From NCBI GenBank assembly GCA_004555855.1, contig SFJQ01000101.1:1-5466 (forward strand): a stretch of DNA of 5,466 nucleotides, read 5' to 3'. The position numbers were made by a program, and so were the translations under genes. This DNA comes from [Eubacterium] saphenum (GTDB lineage Bacteria; Bacillota; Clostridia; Oscillospirales; Ruminococcaceae). Of this stretch, positions 1 through 5,466 are shown in pieces (the stretch's first letter is position 1; the number at the start of each line of letters is the position of its first letter). The notes beneath the pieces are model-generated. The model had not been told where the DNA came from, searched no databases, and was given only the letters and a program-made list of their open reading frames with translations.

Positions 1-843
1 GCCGTTTGCGTCAGGGTTTTCCGCGAGAAAATTCAGAATATCCGTGTAATTCCAGCCTCCGCCCGGCTCGGTTTCCTCGGACGCGAACATATAATTCGCG
101 TAAGGAACGAGAATATTCGCTGTTTCAAGCGTGCTCATAAGGCAAGCGTCAAAACCGATAAACTCGAATTTTTCGGGCATTTTGTCATAAATGGAGTTGA
201 GCGCGTAGTCGATTTCGCGCAGGGAAAGGCTGTCCTTGTCGTACTTTTCGTCAAAGCAAACGCCGCTGATACTTCCCCCGCCGTGGTTCCAGAACACAAG
301 TCCCATATTCTCGGCAGGATAGTTTTCAAGTCCCCAAGCGACAAAATCCGCGAGGGTTTCGGATTTTCCCATACTCGCTTCCGTGAGTTCATCTACAAGC
401 TCAATGTCACCGTTAGTGCTTGCATAGCGCTGGATAGTGCTGTTCGAGATATCGCTGTTCCATTGATTTGTGCCGCCCGTCTGATAAACGATATGTACGT
501 CCTCGCTGTATGAGGCGCTGATTGCCTCAATGATGTCGTTGGTAGCACATCCTCCGTTGCTTTCAAGGTCGGTTCCGCAAAGATAAACGAGAATTGTCCA
601 GCCGTTTCCGCGAGAGGATTTTTCGCTGAAAGGACGGCGGTTTATGTCAAGCGCGCCGTTCTTAACAGAAAGCTGAGTTGCGCCGTTTGTATATGCGGGT
701 TCGTTCCGGTTCGCGTCGGGCTCGCTCACAAAATCCGATGAGGACTGCAAGGGTTTTTCGGGTTGTTTTTCATTGTTTGACGAACAACCCGTCAATACAA
801 GCGCAGCCGAAATTACGGATAAAGCAATTCTTTTAAATTTCAT
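1..843 (-). CDS. Clostripain-family (peptidase C11) lipoprotein, 3' end outside window
   Basis: The first 281 codons of a secreted cysteine peptidase are present; the frame stays open to the left edge. Residues 1-20 form a lipoprotein signal peptide with lipobox LTGC, so the mature protein should be lipid-anchored at Cys20 on the outer membrane face. A hydrophilic linker (about 21-78) precedes the peptidase fold, which opens with WTILVYLCGTDLE (82-94), typical of C11 enzymes. The catalytic pair is visible: His187 in WNHGGG and Cys234 in GFDACLMS. Asp232, two residues before the cysteine, matches the residue that binds Arg/Lys substrates in the family, so cleavage after Arg or Lys is likely. 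The start ATG has AAGAGG (849-854) five bases upstream. The gene sits directly behind an intrinsic terminator with little room for its own promoter. The family call is firm; the substrate is unknown, and a maturation cleavage site cannot be assigned. Confidence 0.93.
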   Translation of the reverse strand, partial: MKFKRIALSVISAALVLTGCSSNNEKQPEKPLQSSSDFVSEPDANRNEPAYTNGATQLSVKNGALDINRRPFSEKSSRGNGWTILVYLCGTDLESNGGCATNDIIEAISASYSEDVHIVYQTGGTNQWNSDISNSTIQRYASTNGDIELVDELTEASMGKSETLADFVAWGLENYPAENMGLVFWNHGGGSISGVCFDEKYDKDSLSLREIDYALNSIYDKMPEKFEFIGFDACLMSTLETANILVPYANYMFASEETEPGGGWNYTDILNFLAENPDANG

Positions 844-854
844 AAAAACCTCTT

Positions 855-896
855 AAAAAACGAAACTATTCCCGCGGATTAGTGCGGGAATGTTTC
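855..896 (-). terminator. Rho-independent terminator after the small lipoprotein gene
   Basis: Read on the minus strand, a hairpin spans 896-862. An outer 5-bp stem GAAAC/GTTTC and an inner perfect 8-bp stem ATTCCCGC/GCGGGAAT are separated by a single bulged base, around an 8-base loop. Six T residues (860-855) follow at once. The plus-strand reading has no T-run after the hairpin, so the minus direction is the functional one. It ends transcription of the gene at 910-1374. The T-run touches the Shine-Dalgarno of the next gene (849-854), so any expression of the peptidase from upstream must pass this hairpin. Confidence 0.9.
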
Positions 897-909
897 AATT
901 ATGTACTGA

Positions 910-1374
910 TTATTCTTCTTCGATTTCAGGACTGCCTTCTTCGATTTCAGGACTGCTTTCTTCGATTTTGGGATTGCTCGAAATCTCTGATGTACCCTTG
1001 ACCATTACATAATCAACTGCATTGCCGTCAGCGCCTGCCAGCTTGAACGAGATTGTGTCGTTGTCTGCGTTGTACGTGACGGACATAAAGACTTTGCCCG
1101 AAGCGTCAAGGCACTCAAAACCGTTTGCCTTTACCTGAATGTTCCAGGAAAGGGTATCGGTAGCGGTTATCAATGTAAATGTCTTGTCTGTTACGGTAGC
1201 GTTCATATTGCAGTAAGCGGGGTTAAGGCCGCCGGCTTCCGCGATCTGCTCGGCAGTCTTTCCGCCTGCAGTATTAAGCGTCCATTCACCCTTGACCTTG
1301 CTCATATCAAGACCACAAGCAGTGAGGCAGAATGCAACCGCAACCACCAAAATAACCGATAAAACTTTCTTCAT
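910..1374 (-). CDS. Small secreted lipoprotein with repeated acidic C-terminal tail
   Basis: A 154-residue protein of unknown function. Residues 1-20 are a lipoprotein signal peptide (MKK start, hydrophobic core, lipobox LTAC, lipidated Cys20). Residues about 25-127 look like a compact beta-rich domain. It starts with VKGEWTL, a beginning common in lipocalin-like and similar small Clostridia lipoproteins, and continues with alternating hydrophobic strands (TFTLITA, FMSVTY, TISFKLA). Three 7-residue units (PKIEESS, PEIEEGS, PEIEEE) form the acidic tail. The whole protein contains no arginine. The start is supported by AAAGGAG (1382-1388) at good spacing. The gene has its own promoter (1419-1461) carrying the block also found before the transglutaminase-like gene, and ends at a strong terminator. 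Export is near certain; ligand or binding role is not known, and the lipocalin-like idea is only inference. Confidence 0.88.
   Translation of the reverse strand: MKKVLSVILVVAVAFCLTACGLDMSKVKGEWTLNTAGGKTAEQIAEAGGLNPAYCNMNATVTDKTFTLITATDTLSWNIQVKANGFECLDASGKVFMSVTYNADNDTISFKLAGADGNAVDYVMVKGTSEISSNPKIEESSPEIEEGSPEIEEE
916..978. repeat. Three tandem 21-bp repeats in the lipoprotein 3' end
   Basis: Units lie at 916-936, 937-957 and 958-978. The first two differ at one base; the third differs from the second at three. Each unit encodes seven residues of the Ser-Pro-Glu-Ile-Glu-Glu type, so gain or loss of a unit keeps the frame and changes only the tail length. Confidence 0.93.
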
Positions 1375-1418
1375 AATAATTCTCCTTTGTGTATTATTTT
1401 GTGCTTAACACGTTTAAT

Positions 1419-1461
1419 ATTATACTGCAAAAGGAATATTTTGTCATCACCTTTTCGGGTG
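1419..1461 (-). promoter_or_regulatory. Sigma-A-type promoter with conserved upstream block
   Basis: On the minus strand the -10 is TATAAT (1419-1424) and the -35 is ATGACA (1442-1447), one base off TTGACA, with a 17-bp spacer. Initiation is expected near 1412, leaving a leader of about 38 bases before the lipoprotein ATG. Bases 1461-1442 read CACCCGAAAAGG TGATGACA and match the block at 5402-5383 in 19 of 20 positions. The block includes a short inverted repeat, TCACC/GGTGA. The promoter starts right behind the regulator stop codon; no terminator with a T-run separates them, so readthrough from the regulator is also possible. The promoter is well supported by sequence; regulation by the neighbouring MalT-like protein is inference. 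Confidence 0.85.
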
Positions 1462-1474
1462 AGTTGTTGTACAT

Positions 1475-3826
1475 TCATATTAATTTCATCTTCTGAGCAA
1501 TTATGACTGCTTCGGTCTTGTTTTTTGCGCCGAGTTTTCGGTAAATTTCCTTTATTCGCGAGCGCAGAGTTTCAAAGTTGATGTTCAGGCGCTCGGCGGT
1601 TTTCGGCACGGAAAGTCCCTCCGCAAGACACGCCAGAATACGCGCGTCCATCGGCGTGATATCCACGGGAGCAGCCTTGGTTGTTTTGAGGTAAAGAGGA
1701 TATCGCCGAGCCATTTTCCCGACAGCGTCAAACACCGCGTCAAACCATTTCCGGTTGATTTTTTTATCGGCAAAGCACTGCTCCCTGCACTCCTCAAGCA
1801 GCGGGAAAACCGCAGCGCCCTCTCGTGAAATTATCGGAATAAAGCGGTATTCGCAGATTTTTTCGAGCGCTTTCACGAAATAATTCTTCCAATCGCTGCC
1901 CATTCGATATTTTATAATTGCAGTGAGTATCGAAAGCTCCATTGCGATGAATTTTCTGTCGCATTTTTCCGCGTAAAAGCGCATTGATTCGATAAGCGAA
2001 TACGCTTCCACGTATTCGTTTTGTGCGATATAACAGCGGATTTTCGTGAGGTAAAGATACCTGTTCATCGCGATGAAAACTTCATTCTCGTCTGGCGCGG
2101 TTTTCAGCCAGCTTTCAACCTCTGCCGAGTTGCCCTCCATAAGTGCAATTCGACAGCGCATAGCTCCGATTGTCGGTAAAATGCGGAAGTTATTGTTGTT
2201 TTTTACGGTTTTTTCAAAGGAATCGAGAACGCTTTTTGCTGCGTCGGGATTTCCCAAAACAAGATGCTGACGAATAAGCACAGCGGTTGCCGCAAAGCAT
2301 AGTTCGAGCTTCCCGCCCGTTTCCGCTTCGATTTTCGCCTTTGAAACCATTGATATAATCTCGTAAGGGTCGCCGCCCTTTTCAAAAAAGCTCTCGGCAA
2401 GCGCCGCATTTACAAGTCCCTTGCCGTATTTCCCGAGAAACGAGCAGATGATTTTCCCCGCGGAAGCCGCGATTTCACGGTCGTGCTTGCTCCATTCGCA
2501 GAAATCCTTTCCGCCGTTCATCAGCGAGGGCTGATTGCTTGTAACGGAAAACTCCGGCGCAGGAATTGAACGGTCTTTAAGCAGCGTCGCGCAGTTTTTT
2601 ATCAAGTCAAGAATGTTTGTGCTGCCGCGTCCGGGAAGAGCAATATCAAGATAAGCAAGCTGGCGGGTTGCCTCACGCTGTTCTGAGCCACGCGCTTTGT
2701 CACGGTATTCCTTCAGCTTCTGATACCAGTATTCGCTTCTGTCAAAGTCCATAAGCATTGAATGAAGCAGCGACATCGCGGACATCAGATAGACGTTTCC
2801 GCTGATATCATCGTCCGACAGCATCAGATAATACTTGCGCATTTCGATATAATTGCCCGATTCGGGGCATTTTCGAGCGTTTCTGAGCAAAAGCTCGCGA
2901 ATACGTCCGGTTTCGCCGTATTTCACATAAAGGTCGAGAGCCTTGTTGTCCTCGTTGTTTGCTTCGTAATAGCCGCCCGCAAGCAGCGCGAAATTTTTCA
3001 GCTCGCTTTGCGGAAACTTCTCGATAGCCTTGCTTTGAAGCGCCTCGCGAAACGGAAAGCGAATTTTGTACAGCTCGTTTTTCTTTTCGATGAAATTTCC
3101 CGCGTCCATTGCCCGTTCAATCAGCTTTCGCGCAGCGGAATTTCCCGTAATCATTATCGCAAGCTGCTCGGTGAAATCATCGACAATACTCACCTTCATC
3201 AGAAAATCCACAAGCTCGGTGTTCATCATGGAAACGACGTTTTCCTCAAAGAAGCGCTGCATCATATCGATGATTTTCTCGTGGAGCTCCTTGCCAAAAT
3301 GTTCTCCCGCGGAAAGACATTGCGCGGTGTATTTTATTGCGATGAAATTGCCCTCGCTTGCTCGGAGCAAATACCTCAGTTCTTCCTCCGTGAGCGTAAT
3401 TCCCTCGGAGCGCATAAATTTGTCAACACCTTCAATTGTCGGGACGAGGTCTTTCTCGGTTATCAGCATCATATTCTGCTTTATGTAGCTGTCGAAAAGC
3501 CAGCTTGGCATTTTGCTCCGTCCTGCGATAATAAGCCAGAGCTTTTTTCTTTTGCACAGCTCCGCGATTTCGTTTCGCAGCTCTTCATCTTCAATAACGT
3601 CAACATCTTCGATTATGACCGTTCCCGTATATTCCTCGGGAATTACCGAGAGGTCGCAGAAATTATGTTCGCAGGGAATGTAGGTGTAATTCTGATTTTT
3701 GAAATACTGATGAATAAGCTCGGTTTTCCCGTAGCCCGTTGCACCGTAAATGTAAACACCCTGTCGGAGCAGCTTTGCCACGTCAAGCTTTTTAAATGCC
3801 TGAACAGGCTTTATATATTCGCCCAT
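1475..3826 (-). CDS. MalT/LuxR-family ATP-dependent transcriptional regulator (LAL/STAND type)
   Basis: A 783-residue cytoplasmic signal-sensing regulator. An N-terminal P-loop ATPase shows Walker A GATGYGKT (28-35), Walker B VIIEDVD (70-76), and an LIIAGR segment (98-103) in the place of the usual arginine motif of this class. A helical middle (about 260-700) resembles the MalT TPR-like superhelix, and includes SLMNGGKDFCEW (434-445), which I recall from regulators of this type in gut Clostridia. The C-terminus (723-783) is a LuxR/GerE helix-turn-helix, with GLSVPKTAERL then TLRSRIKEIYRKLG. Known relatives multimerise with ATP and inducer, then bind direct-repeat boxes near -35. It is shorter than E. 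coli MalT (901 residues). The ATG follows AGGTGA (3830-3835), lying in the 12-base gap after the transglutaminase-like gene, so both genes are probably cotranscribed and translationally coupled. The inducer cannot be read from sequence. Candidate targets are the two blocks at 1442-1461 and 5383-5402. Confidence 0.93.
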   Translation of the reverse strand: MGEYIKPVQAFKKLDVAKLLRQGVYIYGATGYGKTELIHQYFKNQNYTYIPCEHNFCDLSVIPEEYTGTVIIEDVDVIEDEELRNEIAELCKRKKLWLIIAGRSKMPSWLFDSYIKQNMMLITEKDLVPTIEGVDKFMRSEGITLTEEELRYLLRASEGNFIAIKYTAQCLSAGEHFGKELHEKIIDMMQRFFEENVVSMMNTELVDFLMKVSIVDDFTEQLAIMITGNSAARKLIERAMDAGNFIEKKNELYKIRFPFREALQSKAIEKFPQSELKNFALLAGGYYEANNEDNKALDLYVKYGETGRIRELLLRNARKCPESGNYIEMRKYYLMLSDDDISGNVYLMSAMSLLHSMLMDFDRSEYWYQKLKEYRDKARGSEQREATRQLAYLDIALPGRGSTNILDLIKNCATLLKDRSIPAPEFSVTSNQPSLMNGGKDFCEWSKHDREIAASAGKIICSFLGKYGKGLVNAALAESFFEKGGDPYEIISMVSKAKIEAETGGKLELCFAATAVLIRQHLVLGNPDAAKSVLDSFEKTVKNNNNFRILPTIGAMRCRIALMEGNSAEVESWLKTAPDENEVFIAMNRYLYLTKIRCYIAQNEYVEAYSLIESMRFYAEKCDRKFIAMELSILTAIIKYRMGSDWKNYFVKALEKICEYRFIPIISREGAAVFPLLEECREQCFADKKINRKWFDAVFDAVGKMARRYPLYLKTTKAAPVDITPMDARILACLAEGLSVPKTAERLNINFETLRSRIKEIYRKLGAKNKTEAVIIAQKMKLI

Positions 3827-3838
3827 AAGTCACCTGCT

Positions 3839-5317
3839 TTACCAACAGTAATCATCGTAACAACAGTCATCATCGTAACACCAGTCATCATCGTAATACC
3901 AGTCATCGCCGAAATAGTAGTTTTCCCAATCGTCGTAGTTGTCGTAGTTGATATCATCGTAGCCGTTGTCATCGAGCCAGCTGTCAAATTCGTTCCAGTA
4001 GTTGTCCCAGTCCTCGTCGGTCCAGTCGTCGATATAAACGAAATCGTCGTCATCGGGATAAGAGTATTCAGGATAGGAGTAGTCAGGCTCGGAGAAGTCA
4101 GGGAATGAGTAATCGGGCTCGGAATAGGACGGAACGGAGTAATCGGGTATCGAATAGTCCGGCTCGGAGTAGGTTGAAATCGGAGTGCTTGACGAGGAGG
4201 ACGGAGCGGGAGTGCTTGACGAGGAGGGCGTTGAGTTGTAGTCGGAGGGCATTGTCGCCGAGTAATCAAGTCCCGAGAAGTCCGAGCCGTACTGATTTCC
4301 GCCAAAGTACGAGTTAAAGCTGTAACGCGTTCCGGCGGCAGCAGGAAGCTGCGCGGAAAGTGAGTCGCGGGTGTGGTCTTTGGAAATCTGCGCGTCCGTT
4401 ATGTTGAAATAGTCATAGTAATAGGTTGTCGGGGGATTTCCGAGAGGGTCGTCCCACGTCACGTCCATACAGTAATATTCACCGCCGAGCTGAAGCAAAT
4501 TCCACGCGTGGGCTTCTCCGGCATAGCCGACAATATACGCCGCAGGAATGCCGAGCTTTTGCATACAGTACTGGAAAGCGTGAGCATAGCCCGCGCAGAC
4601 GGTCTGCCCGTTTACAATCGCGCTGTAAGCACTCTGATTATACTGGCTTCCGGAAACGTATTGAATAGTGTTTGTGAGATAGTCGTGAACCAGCTTTACC
4701 TTTTGCGCGTCCTCGGGAAGCGACGAGGCAAGATTAATCAGCGGAGCAATCGCTTTTTCAAAGTTTTGCTGCGACTGTTTGAGATTATTTGCGGTACCGT
4801 TGAAATAAACCGTAAGCGACGTGACAATTCCGCTTCCGTTCATATAATAGTAAAGCGAACTGTCAACCCAGAAAAGTTCAGGGTGGTCGTAATAAACGCT
4901 GTAAACTATGTTCGCGATATCCGCGGACTTTACGGAAACGCTCATATTTATCGTCTGCACACCGTTATGGAGCGCCGCGTAAATCTGGTCGTATGCCTGC
5001 TTGTATGTACTGGAGAGCAGATTGCGGTAGAAATAAAAATCATTTGAGAGCGTGTTTCCGTTTACGTCAACACCGCGTATTTGCCTTACGGGAGTTCTTC
5101 GGCGGGTGATTTGCCTGTTGGGGTCGGGGTCTTGCTTTGCGGTTATGGAAATTTCCTGCAAGCCCGTTCCGTATGAAAGCTCCGTTTTTTCCACAAACGA
5201 AGAATTTTCGCCGCTTGAACTGTCAACCGTAACCTTCGGATAATCCGAAACATCTGACGAGCAGCCCGCTAGCATAATCGCCGCCGCTGCCGCTGCGAAG
5301 AACGATTTTATTTTCAT
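3839..5317 (-). CDS. Transglutaminase-like lipoprotein with repetitive acidic aromatic tail
   Basis: A 492-residue surface protein. Residues 1-19 are a lipoprotein signal (run of Ala, lipobox LAGC, Cys19). An Arg-rich linker (68-81) precedes a helical region containing DHPELFW (144-150), common before this domain in Bacillota. The transglutaminase-like core has the full Cys-His-Asp triad: Cys241 in GQTVCAGYAHAF, His270 in EAHAWN and Asp285 in MDVTWDDP. Such enzymes act as protein cross-linkers, proteases or amidases; which applies here is unknown. After about residue 357 the sequence becomes a Ser/Pro linker, eight pentapeptides (383-422), and a tail of about 70 residues dominated by Asp, Tyr and Trp, ending with four Cys in a short stretch. 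No Lys, Arg or His occurs after residue 331. An in-frame ATG seven codons upstream (5338) is less likely: it adds a polar stretch before the signal peptide and has a poor ribosome site. First gene of an operon with the regulator. Confidence 0.92.
   Translation of the reverse strand: MKIKSFFAAAAAAIMLAGCSSDVSDYPKVTVDSSSGENSSFVEKTELSYGTGLQEISITAKQDPDPNRQITRRRTPVRQIRGVDVNGNTLSNDFYFYRNLLSSTYKQAYDQIYAALHNGVQTINMSVSVKSADIANIVYSVYYDHPELFWVDSSLYYYMNGSGIVTSLTVYFNGTANNLKQSQQNFEKAIAPLINLASSLPEDAQKVKLVHDYLTNTIQYVSGSQYNQSAYSAIVNGQTVCAGYAHAFQYCMQKLGIPAAYIVGYAGEAHAWNLLQLGGEYYCMDVTWDDPLGNPPTTYYYDYFNITDAQISKDHTRDSLSAQLPAAAGTRYSFNSYFGGNQYGSDFSGLDYSATMPSDYNSTPSSSSTPAPSSSSSTPISTYSEPDYSIPDYSVPSYSEPDYSFPDFSEPDYSYPEYSYPDDDDFVYIDDWTDEDWDNYWNEFDSWLDDNGYDDINYDNYDDWENYYFGDDWYYDDDWCYDDDCCYDDYCW
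3846..3917. repeat. Four tandem 18-bp repeats at the transglutaminase-like gene 3' end
   Basis: Units at 3846-3863, 3864-3881, 3882-3899 and 3900-3917 share a CAGTCATCATCGTAA-like core on the plus strand, the last being the most diverged. On the coding strand they give the hexapeptide series YFGDDW, YYDDDW, CYDDDC, CYDDYC just before the final Trp. Units preserve the frame, so copy number could vary without breaking the protein. Confidence 0.85.
4052..4171. repeat. Eight degenerate 15-bp repeats encoding Y-S-x-P-D pentapeptides
   Basis: The coding strand gives eight contiguous pentapeptides: YSEPD, YSIPD, YSVPS, YSEPD, YSFPD, FSEPD, YSYPE, YSYPD. Ser2 and Pro4 are invariant, position 1 is aromatic and position 5 is almost always acidic. 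They follow a Ser/Thr/Pro linker (about 4175-4249) and lead into the acidic tail. The likely role is an extended wall-spanning stalk, by analogy with other Pro-rich surface repeats; this is inference. Confidence 0.9.
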
Positions 5318-5326
5318 ACAATTTTG

Positions 5327-5334
5327 TCCTCTCT
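5327..5334 (-). promoter_or_regulatory. Ribosome binding site fixing the start at 5317
   Basis: The coding strand reads AGAGAGGA here, nine bases before the ATG at 5317-5315. This site would lie inside the coding region if the upstream ATG at 5338 were used, and that upstream ATG has only a weak GAGAT-like site. The position supports the shorter product that starts MKIKSFF, a standard lipoprotein leader. Confidence 0.75.
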
Positions 5335-5359
5335 GCATAAAATCTCATTTTATGTTTTT

Positions 5360-5402
5360 ATTATACAACAATTCATCCGAATTGTCATCCCCTTTTCGGG
5401 TG
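5360..5402 (-). promoter_or_regulatory. Sigma-A-type promoter of the transglutaminase-like/regulator operon
   Basis: The minus strand shows TATAAT (5360-5365), a 17-bp spacer and ATGACA (5383-5388), the same geometry as the promoter at 1419-1461. Expected initiation near 5353 gives a leader of about 36 bases to the ATG at 5317. Directly upstream and overlapping the -35, bases 5402-5383 read CACCCGAAAAGG GGATGACA, differing from the other copy at one position. The segment GGGGATGA within it resembles the MalT box. If the operon's own regulator binds here, the circuit is autoregulated; this is inference. Confidence 0.85.
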
Positions 5403-5414
5403 CATTTCCCGAAA
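5394..5414. repeat. Perfect inverted repeat overlapping the conserved promoter block
   Basis: Plus-strand arms TTTCGGG (5394-5400) and CCCGAAA (5408-5414) flank a 7-base spacer. One arm is the CCCGAAA core of the conserved block; the other is a second, inverted copy further upstream. Neither strand has a convincing T-run after it, so it looks more like a dyad operator than a terminator. The promoter at 1419-1461 lacks the second arm. Confidence 0.7.
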
Positions 5415-5466
5415 TTTGTAATTTTCAACAAACTCTGCGCCTGATTTTACAGCGGTTTTGAGGTTT
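5403..5466. other. Right-edge segment, no firm gene
   Basis: Beyond the promoter block I see no clear gene. One minus-strand frame is open from the edge (5465) to a TGA at 5385-5387. It gives 26 residues ending in REMHPKRG and would place the stop inside the -35 region. It could be the 3' end of an upstream gene, but an open frame this short is often chance, and I do not call it. Confidence 0.3.

Noticed and set aside
748..770. AACCCGAAAAACCC on the minus strand as a third copy of the promoter block
   Set aside because: Only the CCCGAAAA core matches; the GG[T/G]GATGACA half is absent, and it lies in the coding linker of the peptidase with no promoter behind it.
1446..1462. Hairpin TCACC-CGAAAA-GGTGA as terminator of the regulator gene
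   Set aside because: Stem of five base pairs and no T-run behind it on the minus strand; it belongs to the promoter block instead.
1394..1474. Minus-strand 26-codon frame whose ATG directly follows the regulator stop codon
   Set aside because: It runs across the promoter block and the -10, lacks a good Shine-Dalgarno, and encodes nothing recognisable; the DNA is better explained as a promoter.
2762..4108. Long plus-strand open frame of 448 codons, with runs of Val and Ile
   Set aside because: It is antisense to the regulator and the tail of the transglutaminase-like gene. The Val/Ile runs are the complement of the Asp/Tyr-rich repeats, there is no sensible domain, and the minus-strand genes are strongly supported.
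3811..4305. Minus-strand 164-codon frame rich in Thr, Pro and Arg
   Set aside because: It is the shifted frame of the repetitive tail-encoding DNA, and the repeats alone keep it open.
4373..5047. Plus-strand open frame of 224 codons
   Set aside because: Antisense to the catalytic region of the transglutaminase-like gene, where the Cys-His-Asp triad is intact; no recognisable protein features.
5318..5338. Upstream ATG at 5338 as the start of the transglutaminase-like protein
   Set aside because: It would add seven polar residues before a normal lipoprotein signal peptide, has a weak ribosome site, and leaves the good AGAGAGGA site inside the coding region.

Overview
The window carries four genes, all on the minus strand, so transcription runs from high to low coordinates. 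Three encode exported lipoproteins: a transglutaminase-like protein, a small protein with a repeated acidic tail, and a clostripain-family (C11) cysteine peptidase cut by the window edge. The fourth, lying among them, encodes a MalT/LuxR-type ATPase regulator. Gram-positive-style lipoprotein signals, strong Shine-Dalgarno sites, near-consensus sigma-A promoters, and a regulator resembling those of gut Clostridia suggest a bacterium of the Bacillota, perhaps a Ruminococcus-like Oscillospiraceae. That taxonomic placement is inference. No mobile element, tRNA, rRNA or CRISPR array was seen.

Layout in transcription order. At 5360-5402 lies a promoter (TATAAT, 17-bp spacer, ATGACA) with a conserved block fused to its -35. 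It drives the transglutaminase-like lipoprotein (5317-3839), whose C-terminal third is low complexity: Ser/Pro linker, eight Y-S-x-P-D-like pentapeptides, then an acidic, aromatic, cysteine-ended tail. The regulator follows after 12 bases (3826-1475), so the two look like one operon. Directly behind the regulator is a second promoter (1419-1461) with the same block, leading into the small lipoprotein (1374-910). A strong intrinsic terminator (896-855) then abuts the ribosome binding site of the peptidase gene (843 to the left edge).

The main finding is a 20-bp block upstream of both promoters, identical at 19 of 20 positions, while the 17-bp spacers next to it are essentially unrelated. It ends exactly with the -35 hexamer and contains GGGGATGA or GGTGATGA, which resembles the MalT box as I remember it (GGGGA[T/G]GAGG). 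The simplest model is that the locus-encoded MalT-like regulator binds this block, controls its own operon and the neighbouring lipoprotein, and responds to an unknown signal. The peptidase may be reached only by readthrough of the terminator. The products would act together on the outer face of the membrane. An arginine cluster between the lipid anchor and the catalytic domain of the transglutaminase-like protein could be a cleavage point for an Arg-specific peptidase such as its neighbour; this is speculative.
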